Virus record (IMG/VR): IMGVR_UViG_3300047324_000134
Coordinates: 1-20,710 of that record
Length of the DNA stretch: 20,710 nt
Origin: a virus
Reading direction: 5' to 3' (one strand)
Position 1 is the first letter of the stretch; each line of letters opens with the position of its first letter. Below the pieces are notes generated by a model, which searched no databases, was not told where the DNA came from, and worked only from the letters and a program-made list of their open reading frames with translations. A program made the translations under genes and the position numbers. Below are positions 13,442 through 20,710 of the stretch, in pieces.

Positions 13442-14314
13442 ATGGCTACATTACAAACTCAGATCATCAGCCTGGTGGCAAACCTGTCAAGCAAGGCGCC
13501 GGTCATGGATATGGCCACTTCGCAGGAGCCGCAGGCGTGGTGGGCATGCGACCTCCAAATCCGTGCAAGCGCATTTTCGGACGCCGGGTTGACGATCCTA
13601 AGTGTGGCGAACCTCACCTCGGCGACGCTCTATCTGAAGGACCCGAGCAACCTGGATGGATCGCCACTCTTCAGCCAGACGCTGACGGAGTTTGATAATA
13701 CAACGACGGCAGCGACCTGGAATGCGGGGACAAACCAGCATATGCTCTTTACATTGCCTGCGGACGACCTTTCGTTTGGAGGGTTGACCAACGGGCAGCG
13801 TTTGCTGGATTTGGTGATCGTGGGGGTGACGACGGGAGGGAAGACCGCGGTTTTGTGTGTGGGGACGCTGGCGCTGATCGATAGCGGCGCGGATAGCCCT
13901 TCGTCGAACCCGGTGAACGCGATTACCGTCACGCAGGCTGCGGCGATGGTGGCGGCGGCGTTCTGGACGCAGGGGGTAACCAATCTTGGCGCAGCGGGGA
14001 CCACTCTGTTAGCAAATGGGCAGACGTGGGGCACGGGAAGGCTGCCATTCAGCCTGGCGGCCGGCGCGGGGGCCTATGTGGTCAATATCACGCTGAGCGA
14101 TGCCAATGTCCTCGCGGGGGCGCTGGTGCGGATACCGATTGATTTCCCGGCTTCGGCAAATCCGACGGTCAATATCTATGACGGCTCGACCGCGGGTAAT
14201 TTACTCGAAGGGCCGCTGACTAATCCGAATCCGGGGCAGGCTGCGAGCTTTCTGTTCACGGCCGGGTTTGACGGGACCAACTTTCACAAGGAATCGGGGA
14301 TGTGGGTGGGCTGA
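13442..14314 (+). CDS. Baseplate/fibre adaptor protein, BppU-like
   Basis: The 290-aa product has an N-terminal strand domain (about 15-150) resembling BppU-type adaptors: AWWACDLQIRASAFSDAGLT, then LTSATLYLKDPSNLDGSPLF and LLDLVIVGVTTGGKTAVLCV. A linker follows (160-205), then a C-terminal domain (209-285) containing NITLSDANVLAGALVRIPID and FPASANPTVNIYDGSTAGNL. The C-terminal domain is clearly related to residues 70-148 of the next protein, the 983-aa fibre (shared PAS-x-NP-x-x-N-x-x-D-x-x-TAG-x-LL and a final FHK). The shared domain may be the joint that attaches fibre to tail. Codon use here shifts toward GGG for Gly compared with the head genes. Confidence 0.6.
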   Translation: MATLQTQIISLVANLSSKAPVMDMATSQEPQAWWACDLQIRASAFSDAGLTILSVANLTSATLYLKDPSNLDGSPLFSQTLTEFDNTTTAATWNAGTNQHMLFTLPADDLSFGGLTNGQRLLDLVIVGVTTGGKTAVLCVGTLALIDSGADSPSSNPVNAITVTQAAAMVAAAFWTQGVTNLGAAGTTLLANGQTWGTGRLPFSLAAGAGAYVVNITLSDANVLAGALVRIPIDFPASANPTVNIYDGSTAGNLLEGPLTNPNPGQAASFLFTAGFDGTNFHKESGMWVG

Positions 14315-14323
14315 TATTTTTTT

Positions 14324-14430
14324 AACCGCAGAGAACGCAGAGAACGCAAAACTTTATGAACTTACGGACCCAACTTTATCGCATCTCCACGACCCTTCTC
14401 CTCTTTGCGCTCTTTGCGCTCTTTGCGGTT
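14324..14430. repeat. Long inverted repeat around the fibre start codon (CGCAGAGAA family)
   Basis: The left arm 14324-14350 is made of ACGCAGAGA-type units (CGCAGAGAACGCAGAGAACG inside it). The right arm 14404-14430 is made of TTTGCGCTC-type units. Reverse-complemented, the right arm matches the left at 23 of 27 positions, and two of the four mismatches would be G-U pairs in RNA. The 53-base loop holds the ATG at 14356. I recall this element as a very common intergenic repeat in Verrucomicrobiota and Planctomycetes genomes. Here the right arm is translated as part of the fibre's N-terminus. Confidence 0.85.
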
Positions 14431-17307
14431 GGTCTCCGCGCCGATCCTCCGGCGGCTACGTTTTACCAGTTCAATGGTGGACAGTCCGCGGCGGTGAGCA
14501 GCGGGACTTCGGTGACGCTATCGCGGCTCGGCTGCGTGTCATCTTACAATTTGACGCTCGGGAGCGGGACTGCGGCTTATACGGATAACTTGTCACTCTC
14601 GGACTCTGGGATTCATGCAGGCGATGTCTATCTGATTGCGGTTAGTTACCCGGCCTCTACCAACCCCAGCCTCAATGTGTTTGACTCGGGCACTGCCGGG
14701 ACGCTGCTGGATAGCTCGACGGGAACCGCGATTGCTGGGAGCACGACGCTGGAGTTTGTGAATATTACAGGAACGGCCTGGGTCGCCTTTCACAAGGGGG
14801 CGGTGCTGACAAAGAACCTCGCCGGGGGTGTCCAGGCGGCGCTCGGGACGCCGCTCAATTCTTCGGGGGGATTTGTGACGGGGAGCGGGCTGGCGAGCGG
14901 GACGGCGGCGAGCGCATTGTCGAGCGGGAGCGCCGCTGTGAGCGGGAGTGCGACCGTCGCGGGATCGGCGCTCACGAGCGGGAGCGCGGCCTTGGCTGGA
15001 TCGGCGGTGACAAGCGCTACGGCGGCTTACAGCGGGACCGCCGGATCGCTGGGTTCGGGCGCCTTCGGCAATCTGGCGATTTATTCGAATCAGCTTTCCG
15101 GGATTCATCAGAACTCGAATCTCTCGACGGGCGGGGGAACGGATGACCGGGCGACGCTGCAGGCGGCGCTGAACGCGATCAATGCGGCGGGAGGCGGCAC
15201 GCTGATCATGACGGGGCCGTGCCTGCTCTCGGGCTCGCTGGCGCTCTGGAGCAATGAGCGGATCGAGGGATTGAATGAAGGGAGCTGCGGGTTTTACCTG
15301 AGCGGCTCCTCGAATACTCCGGTGCTGACTAACATGCATCGCAGTTACCTCCAGGCCAGCGACAGCAATATCTGCGCGCAGAATCTGACGATCAACGGCG
15401 ACGGGCAGATTGGGGGGGGACTATTTGGCCAGGCGATGACGGACTCCGGCGGCAACTGGGTGCACGCGATAGATTTTAACGGGGTGAATAATATCGAGGT
15501 GTCGCGGTGCCAGGTGCTGAACTCTCGCAATTACGCGATCAACCTGACTTCGTGCAACTGGGTGAAGGTCGAGCATATCTATGCATGGTTCCCCTTCCCG
15601 TCCGCCACCCATGAGGATGCGGTGCACCTGGATGCGCCTTACAACGATGTCTTTATCAATGATATCTGGAGTAATGGGCTGGATGATGCGGTCGCGATTA
15701 ATGGGGATGAGGATTACGGACTTAGCCAGAGTTACTCGACGCCTCCGCTCATCGATACGAGCGGGACGAATAGCTCGCGGGTGCGGGTGAGTAACATCAC
15801 GGCGGCGGTGGGTTGCAACTCGGCGGTGCGGATCATTTCCGGGGTGGGCCGGGCGGACGATATCGTGGTCTCGAATGTGCACGGGGTGGTGAGGTCGTTC
15901 GGGGTGCTGATCGATGACGCCGGGGCGGGATACGCGGGGAATTTCGGCAGCATCACGCTGAGCGACATCGATCTCGGCTTTACTCCAAATACGTCGAATG
16001 GACCTGCGCCATTTACCGGCGGCCCGTATTTGATCGGCGTTCTGGACCAGGTGGATAGCCTTACGCTGCGCAATATCGGCGCGCAAAATTATGACGGGGC
16101 TTACGGGCCGTGGCTTTGCCTGGGCTCGGGGGCGCATATCCGGTCGCTCTCGATCTCGGGGCTGTGGCACGATGAGAGTTTTTCCCTCATGGCGAGCGGG
16201 ACGGGGCGGATCATGGCGCAGTACGCATGGGTGCATGAGATGCACATCGGGCCGCTGCAATGGGATAAGCCGGAATCGAGCGGATCGGCGTCCGGCGGCA
16301 TCCTGATGTCTTCGACGGCCAGCCAGATCGATGACCTGGAGTTTAACGGGGTGGAGACCAATAACGGCGCGGGCATCCTGTTGCAGACGAGCGGGACGAT
16401 TGGGGCGATCTCGGTGAACGGGTTGCGGGACCGGTACGCGGGGGCGCCGTCGATCACGCTGAGCGATACGACGACGAATGTGACGGTGGGGAGCGCGGAG
16501 GTGGGCCAGGCGCTGATCTCTGGCACGCCCGCGAGCATCACGGGGACGGGTAACGTGATTACGGATGGGACGGGAAGTTATCCTGCAGGCCGGCATGTCT
16601 ACGCGTGCATCTATCACCTTAACGAGAACAGTAACGTCGAGACGGCGGCATTCGACAGCAGCGGGAATTTTGCGCAGCCGCTCCTGCTCGGGAGCAGCAC
16701 GGGGACGAATATCTACCGGGTGACTGGGCAGATCTTCGGGAATTGCTATAACTTCCCCGGAAGCACGTCGTCGTGGCTGACGGGTAGAAGCCCGATCTCG
16801 CTGCCGCAGCAGTTTTGGCTATCGTATTGGGTGAAGTATTCAGGGAACGCCACGGGGAGTTATGGCGGGATTTGCTGCGAGTGCACGCACAACGGGATGA
16901 ATAACGGCGGCTTCCAGGCGATTCTTACGCAAAGTGGGACGACTTATTATCCGACCGCCAATGTGTGTACGGCCAGCAGCGGAGCCGGTGGCGTGGTCAA
17001 GACCTCGGCGCATGCGATCGTGGCGGGGAGCTGGCATTTTATCGTGCAGGAGGAGGATGGGGTGAACGGCGTCGAGGGGATCAGCGTGGATGGGAACGCG
17101 ATGGAGACCGGGACCTTCACGCCGCCGATTTTGATGGATACGAAGGATAATTTTGCCGTCGGCAGCTCGAGCAATGACACGGGCGCGGCGACTTATCCGC
17201 TGAATGCCTATCTCTGCGAGCTGGTGTTTCATCCGGGGCTGCCGACGAGCGGGGACATCAGCGCGATCTGGAATAGCGGCACGGGGCTGCAAGCGCCGTA
17301 TCCGTAA
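14356..17307 (+). CDS. Tail fibre/depolymerase: signal peptide, adaptor domain, repeat stem, beta-helix, LamG-like C-terminus
   Basis: The 983-aa modular protein starts with a signal-like segment (R4, R9, core STTLLLFALFALFAVG 11-26, possible cut after LRA). Residues 35-150 are an adaptor domain shared with the upstream protein. Residues 177-234 are a Ser/Gly/Ala stem of near repeats (SGSAA, AGSALTSG). GGGTDDRATLQAALNAINAA (259-278) opens a pectate-lyase-3-like right-handed beta-helix that runs to about 740, typical of phage polysaccharide depolymerases. Residues about 741-983 resemble a LamG/concanavalin fold (QFWLSYWVKYSG, SWHFIVQEEDGV, LCELVFHPG). It should bind and perhaps cut cell-surface glycans. 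A CCECTH cluster occurs in the C-terminal domain. Catalytic residues cannot be assigned by eye. Confidence 0.75.
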   Translation: MNLRTQLYRISTTLLLFALFALFAVGLRADPPAATFYQFNGGQSAAVSSGTSVTLSRLGCVSSYNLTLGSGTAAYTDNLSLSDSGIHAGDVYLIAVSYPASTNPSLNVFDSGTAGTLLDSSTGTAIAGSTTLEFVNITGTAWVAFHKGAVLTKNLAGGVQAALGTPLNSSGGFVTGSGLASGTAASALSSGSAAVSGSATVAGSALTSGSAALAGSAVTSATAAYSGTAGSLGSGAFGNLAIYSNQLSGIHQNSNLSTGGGTDDRATLQAALNAINAAGGGTLIMTGPCLLSGSLALWSNERIEGLNEGSCGFYLSGSSNTPVLTNMHRSYLQASDSNICAQNLTINGDGQIGGGLFGQAMTDSGGNWVHAIDFNGVNNIEVSRCQVLNSRNYAINLTSCNWVKVEHIYAWFPFPSATHEDAVHLDAPYNDVFINDIWSNGLDDAVAINGDEDYGLSQSYSTPPLIDTSGTNSSRVRVSNITAAVGCNSAVRIISGVGRADDIVVSNVHGVVRSFGVLIDDAGAGYAGNFGSITLSDIDLGFTPNTSNGPAPFTGGPYLIGVLDQVDSLTLRNIGAQNYDGAYGPWLCLGSGAHIRSLSISGLWHDESFSLMASGTGRIMAQYAWVHEMHIGPLQWDKPESSGSASGGILMSSTASQIDDLEFNGVETNNGAGILLQTSGTIGAISVNGLRDRYAGAPSITLSDTTTNVTVGSAEVGQALISGTPASITGTGNVITDGTGSYPAGRHVYACIYHLNENSNVETAAFDSSGNFAQPLLLGSSTGTNIYRVTGQIFGNCYNFPGSTSSWLTGRSPISLPQQFWLSYWVKYSGNATGSYGGICCECTHNGMNNGGFQAILTQSGTTYYPTANVCTASSGAGGVVKTSAHAIVAGSWHFIVQEEDGVNGVEGISVDGNAMETGTFTPPILMDTKDNFAVGSSSNDTGAATYPLNAYLCELVFHPGLPTSGDISAIWNSGTGLQAPYP

Positions 17308-17310
17308 CCA

Positions 17311-17326
17311 AGGCTAAACGCTAAAA
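17311..17326 (+). repeat. Short AGGCTAA-family repeat after the fibre gene
   Basis: AGGCTAAACGCTAAAA starts three bases after the fibre stop. It consists of AGGCTAA followed by the variant ACGCTAA. No inverse arm is visible before the next gene at 17349, so this copy is truncated. Confidence 0.5.
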
Positions 17327-17348
17327 TCGAGAAAGGGCTGCCATCACA

Positions 17349-17597
17349 ATGCCTGACGAGGACAGAGCGGATGATAGTAACGATCCTGCCGCGGCGGATA
17401 GCATAGAGGAGGAAAACGCCGGGAATTCTGATTCCCCGCCCGCAGGCGCGGACGACCAACGGCGAGAGCCGGTGGCCGCAACGGTCCGGCAGGAGTACAG
17501 CGGTCCCTCGCCGGATGGCGCTGGCAAAGGGGTTATCGCCGATATCATCGCGCGAATCGAGCGGCTGGAGGGCGCGATGGAGACCAATCGCCCATGA
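17349..17597 (+). CDS. Small acidic protein with C-terminal coiled-coil helix
   Basis: The 82-aa product is strongly acidic and disordered in its first half (MPDEDRADDSNDPAAADSIE). It then has a short helix IADIIARIERLEGAMETN that could oligomerise. The ATG context and the place between two large tail genes suggest a small tail or chaperone protein. It is too short and in the wrong context to be a tape measure. I recognise no family, and a spurious ORF cannot be excluded. Confidence 0.45.
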   Translation: MPDEDRADDSNDPAAADSIEEENAGNSDSPPAGADDQRREPVAATVRQEYSGPSPDGAGKGVIADIIARIERLEGAMETNRP

Positions 17598-17610
17598 CCA
17601 GCGTGAAGCC

Positions 17611-17647
17611 GTTTCGACGGGCTCAAGGCCCTGAGTATACCGAAGGG
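17611..17647. repeat. Host-type inverted repeat, TTTCGACGGGCTCA family
   Basis: GTTTCGACGGGCTCA at 17611-17625 is followed by CCCTGAGTATACCGAAGGG (17629-17647). TTCG pairs with CGAA and CTCA with TGAG, giving a degenerate inverted repeat. The phrase TTCGAC-x-GGCTCAGGG...CCCTGAG...CGAAGGG is a widespread genomic repeat that I recall from many bacteria. It fills the gap between the acidic protein and the hub gene, and its end provides the purine-rich GGGCGGG before the start at 17659. Confidence 0.65.
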
Positions 17648-17658
17648 CGGGACCCATT

Positions 17659-20040
17659 ATGAGCTGGTACCTGCGGATCGGCGGCGGCGCTCCGGTGCTT
17701 TTCTCGGCCATCGGCGCGAGCAAGCTCAAGCGGACGGTATCCAGTCAGAAGGAGTCGGTGTTCGCCTTTTCAGTCGATGGGGCTTCAGCGGATTGGAATC
17801 CGCTGGCGGCGGAGGGGACGATCTGCACCGTCTACGCGGACGCTACTCCTTACTTTGCGGGACGGCTGTACCGGATCCCTCGCAAGGGGCGCGGATCCAC
17901 GGAGAGCTTCCGCGACGATTCGCGGCACTGGTCGCTGAACTCCAAGCAGCTTCAGGTTACCCGTCCGGCGGAGAGCATCGACTACGAGATTCGGGACCCA
18001 TGGCTGGACCTCAAGCAGTTCGTCTTTCAACAGCAGTGGAATGTGATCACCGGCACGGATGAAAGCGGGCACCCGACGAAGACGGCGGAGTACCGCAGCG
18101 AATGCATCCTGGGGATGGACCTGAGCGGCAACCCGCTAAGCAACGGGGAGCAGATCACGATGATCATCGAGTGGGCTGCGAGCTGCGGGGCCTATTGCCA
18201 GCCGGGGGATATCGCGGTGTCTTCGCCGATCCCGTTTGATGAGATCACGGACATGAGCTGCGCGGAGTGCATCAAGCGGATGCTGCGCTGGAGCCCGGAC
18301 GCGGTGGCGTGGTTCGATTACTCGGTGACGCCGCCTGCCTTTAACGTGACGCCGAGGGCGGATTGCGAGGCGGTGTTTCTGGAATTTTCCGGAGGGCCTG
18401 AGAGTGTCGAAATCCACGCGCTGCCGTTTCTGGTGCCCCCGAGCGTGGTGATCCGGTACATCCAGATCACTGCGAGCAATGCGGGATCGGCGCAGGTGCA
18501 GGTGATACCGGATGTGTTCCCAGGGGGAGCGACGGGGAGGGAGTATGGGGCGATGGTGATGACCTGCAGGCTGGCGGAGGGGCAATCGACTTACCAGAAG
18601 CAGAAGATCAAGGCGCAAATCTTCCCGATTGCCAATAGCGGTACGGGGGAAGGCCCGGACGGAGGAAATATCTCCGATGGCGGCCCGAGCAATGATCCGC
18701 TGATCCAGTGGTGGCAGCGGAAGGTAACCTGGCTGAAGAATTTCGGGATCAGCTCGACGAGCTCGACGCCTGCGCCCACGGCTGCGGACATCGGCAACCA
18801 GCTCATCATTACCAATATGTGGGGGACGTTCGACGTGGGCGAAGGCGACGACGACGGAACGGGCACCGTGGCGCTTATAACGTTCGATGACGACGGCAAC
18901 GAGACGCTCAACACGGACTATGCCAATGAGCTGCTCCAGGGCCAGATCGCAAGCTGGATGACCCAGAATCAGGCGAAGACGACCTGGACGGCGCTGGTGA
19001 GCTATAGTTACCCCAGCGACGCGGGGTCGTACACGGCGCAGGATAATGACGCGATTGCGATCTTTGGCGGTCCGGTTGCGGCGCCCGATGGGAGCAGCAA
19101 CAGCGTGCCGATCAAGGTGACGGCTCGCGCGACGGCGACCAATGCGACCACCAGCACCTACTCGAGCCTGACCGGTTACACCGCGCCGGAGAGTCCTCCG
19201 AACGGGCTGGCGGAGTATCTGTACGAGAGCCTGGCTCAATTGCACTACGAGGGCCAATACACGACCGTGGGCCAGGAGGTCTCCATCTGGCGGCTGGGGC
19301 TGGTGCTGAACCTGTACGGCGGCCGCGAGGAATGGGGGAGCATGAACGCGCTGCTCCAGGAGATAACCGACGATCTGGACGCGGGGAAGACGACGCTGAA
19401 GTTCGGGCCACCGGGGCATCTGACCCTCCAGGACCTCATGGAGCTGATCCGCGCGAATCGTACGCGCGTGGTGAGCAGCCACATCAAGGAGCGGACAGAC
19501 GGGACGAGCGGGGATTGCTCGGAGGTGGATGGGGCGCTCCAGGGCTCCTCGGATGGGAGCGATCACCCGCCTTCCGCGCCGGGCATTGTCGATTTCCAGG
19601 GCTGCGACAGCAGCACCGCGGATGATGGGCCGCAGGTGGGCATCTATGGCGGGACCGTGAGCGACCTGACGCCGGGAGGAACTGTCTGGACGCCCACGGG
19701 GCTGGTGCTGGGGCAGTACACGGTGTTCGAGGTCTCGGCCGGAGACACGGTCGCGTACCTCATCATCACTTACGATATCTCGACCGGGCCGCCTCCGACG
19801 CTCAATATCACGAGCATCACGGTGCAGACCGATGACAGCGTCCCGGCCAATACCTCGGGGACGCTCTATGTGCAGCTGTTCAACTTCACGGTCACGGCCG
19901 CGAGCGGCAGCACGCCTGCGAGCGTGCAGATCACCGGCGATTTCATCGGCGACCAGCAATTCTTCGCGTGGCAGCGCTGGTTCTACCTGGGGCAGTTTGA
20001 AGCGATCAGCGGAAGCGCGGTCACGGTGCTTGGGGATTAG
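17659..20040 (+). CDS. Tail tip/hub protein (siphovirus baseplate hub-like)
   Basis: The 793-aa product begins SWYLRIGGGAPVLFSAIGAS and has an N-terminal barrel region (about 1-110, LYRIPRKGRGSTESFRDDSR). This is followed by a Cys-containing segment DMSCAECIKRMLRWSPDAVA, as in hub or tail-tip proteins that carry a late-control-D-type fold. Further on, TLKFGPPGHLTLQDLMELIR and ANRTRV match the GP-x-x-HL-x-x-x-DL-x-x-LLR signature that I associate with tail-hub proteins. The last 140 residues form an extra strand-rich domain (GIVDFQGCDSS ... FFAWQRWFYLGQF), possibly a receptor-facing Ig-like part. It should close the tail tip and hold fibres. The start has a purine-rich AGGGCGGG region about ten bases upstream. 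Confidence 0.7.
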   Translation: MSWYLRIGGGAPVLFSAIGASKLKRTVSSQKESVFAFSVDGASADWNPLAAEGTICTVYADATPYFAGRLYRIPRKGRGSTESFRDDSRHWSLNSKQLQVTRPAESIDYEIRDPWLDLKQFVFQQQWNVITGTDESGHPTKTAEYRSECILGMDLSGNPLSNGEQITMIIEWAASCGAYCQPGDIAVSSPIPFDEITDMSCAECIKRMLRWSPDAVAWFDYSVTPPAFNVTPRADCEAVFLEFSGGPESVEIHALPFLVPPSVVIRYIQITASNAGSAQVQVIPDVFPGGATGREYGAMVMTCRLAEGQSTYQKQKIKAQIFPIANSGTGEGPDGGNISDGGPSNDPLIQWWQRKVTWLKNFGISSTSSTPAPTAADIGNQLIITNMWGTFDVGEGDDDGTGTVALITFDDDGNETLNTDYANELLQGQIASWMTQNQAKTTWTALVSYSYPSDAGSYTAQDNDAIAIFGGPVAAPDGSSNSVPIKVTARATATNATTSTYSSLTGYTAPESPPNGLAEYLYESLAQLHYEGQYTTVGQEVSIWRLGLVLNLYGGREEWGSMNALLQEITDDLDAGKTTLKFGPPGHLTLQDLMELIRANRTRVVSSHIKERTDGTSGDCSEVDGALQGSSDGSDHPPSAPGIVDFQGCDSSTADDGPQVGIYGGTVSDLTPGGTVWTPTGLVLGQYTVFEVSAGDTVAYLIITYDISTGPPPTLNITSITVQTDDSVPANTSGTLYVQLFNFTVTAASGSTPASVQITGDFIGDQQFFAWQRWFYLGQFEAISGSAVTVLGD

Positions 20041-20044
20041 GTTT

Positions 20045-20710
20045 ATGATTCTTCACCCTGAGTTGACCCAGCAGCCGCCCAATAGGCTGGTTATCGTGGG
20101 AACCTCCATATCCGCGGCGGCGAACTTCTATGCGGGCTCGCCTTCCGGCGCCTACGCGAACGCGGTGAGCAATCTTCCCTCATGGGGCGCGCTCGGGGCC
20201 AGCGGGACGAGTTCGTTTAGTCCCTCGGCGCAAGGTTACAAGAAGCTGTATGAGTTACCTTACCCTCCGGACCATTACCTGGGGTCGGCGACCGCCTCGG
20301 TCCAGAGGAGCAGGTATCAGTTCGTTTTCTTCACGGGCACCTGCTATCTCCAGGTCTGGTGGAACTTGGTGACGACTTCCTACGGGCCTGGGGGCGGCAC
20401 TATTTCGACGGTGGCGAAGAACTACCTTTGGACGCCTACGGGCTCCGGGGGATTGTGCGTGCCGAATCCGGCGACGTTCAACCCGGTGACGGATACGACG
20501 ATCCCGATCACCCCGGATATCTTCAACACCTGGCCATCATCGAGTGTATTCGAAATGGATGACACGGAGCCGCCCGATCCCACCAGCCCGTCAAGCTCGG
20601 TAAATACCGAGTTGTATTACACCACGATGCAGAATCTCGCCTGGTCATTTGTGGAGGGATACGCCCCGCCGCTGGACGGCAGCGGGCCGAACGGCTTCCC
20701 GGCGACATGA
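20045..20710 (+). CDS. Virion-associated protein of unknown function
   Basis: The ATG at 20045, four bases after the hub stop, is preferred over an earlier in-frame ATG at 19832 because that extension is only an Arg/Ser-rich shadow of the hub gene. The 221-aa product has no signal peptide, starts MILHPELTQQPPNRLVIVGT, and is rich in Tyr, Trp, Pro, Ser and Gly (TCYLQVWWNLVTTSYGPGGG). That suggests a strand-rich structural or receptor-binding protein. A Pro/Thr/Ser-rich linker lies near residue 180 (DDTEPPDPTSPSSS). The gene ends at the last base of the window. I recognise no family. Confidence 0.55.
   Translation: MILHPELTQQPPNRLVIVGTSISAAANFYAGSPSGAYANAVSNLPSWGALGASGTSSFSPSAQGYKKLYELPYPPDHYLGSATASVQRSRYQFVFFTGTCYLQVWWNLVTTSYGPGGGTISTVAKNYLWTPTGSGGLCVPNPATFNPVTDTTIPITPDIFNTWPSSSVFEMDDTEPPDPTSPSSSVNTELYYTTMQNLAWSFVEGYAPPLDGSGPNGFPAT

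Noticed and set aside
14268-14588. 106-codon frame with AENAEN and LCALCALCG
   Set aside because: It is a translation of the CGCAGAGAA-type repeat, a familiar spurious product of this element, and overlaps the fibre gene in another frame.
15421-16617. 398-codon open frame on the - strand
   Set aside because: It is antisense to the beta-helix fibre, with Arg/His/Ile-rich repetitive composition typical of a shadow frame.
18136-19959. 607-codon open frame on the - strand
   Set aside because: It lies wholly opposite the hub gene. It is Arg/His/Pro/Ala-rich without domain-like pattern and is a frame shadow of GC-rich codon use.
1-20710. CRISPR array, tRNA or rRNA gene
   Set aside because: No regularly spaced direct repeats, tRNA-like cloverleaf or conserved rRNA sequence was seen on reading; the repeats present are dispersed and of different families.

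Overview
This window reads as the late half of a Mu-like prophage or phage. All credible genes lie on the + strand and are packed end to end. The host is probably a member of the PVC group, most likely Verrucomicrobiota. That inference rests on GC-rich DNA, few Shine-Dalgarno sites, and intergenic repeat types that I recall from such genomes; no database was searched. The transposition or integration genes would lie outside the window.

Layout. (1) 1-603: a repressor-like HTH/S24-fold protein, probably missing its extreme N-terminus, whose self-cleavage residues are lost. (2) 604-948: a gene-free regulatory gap. (3) 949-2776: a lysis cassette with an exported or lipoprotein candidate, a two-TM holin, a GH108-type muramidase and a membrane-anchored coiled-coil protein (Mu gp25/DUF2730-like). 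(4) 2780-6567: Mu-order packaging genes (small winged-helix protein, DUF3486 small terminase, large terminase, DUF935 portal). (5) 6622-10331: capsid maturation genes (Mu I/Z-type protease-scaffold, a missed 59-aa protein, a decoration protein, a 118-aa protein with a signal peptide, the major capsid protein). (6) 10478-11652: neck genes (DUF1320-like connector, tail-completion protein carrying a chitobiase-C-like domain). (7) 11767-20710: a tail module (tube candidate, small tail protein, BppU-like adaptor, 983-aa beta-helix/LamG fibre, small acidic protein, 793-aa tail hub, one unknown virion protein). No sheath and no tape measure are visible, so the virion looks like a Mu-type head on a non-contractile tail.

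Two features set this region apart. First, at least four structural or lysis proteins begin with export-signal-like or membrane-anchor N-termini. They include a capsid decoration protein, a head-cluster protein with a textbook AxA cleavage site, and the tail fibre. Second, nearly every gene boundary from about 10.4 to 17.7 kb holds a short host-type intergenic repeat, from at least four sequence families, while the lysis and packaging half has none that I can see. The two features meet at 14.3-14.4 kb: one arm of a repeat hairpin encodes the hydrophobic core of the fibre's signal peptide, and the fibre's start codon sits in the hairpin loop.
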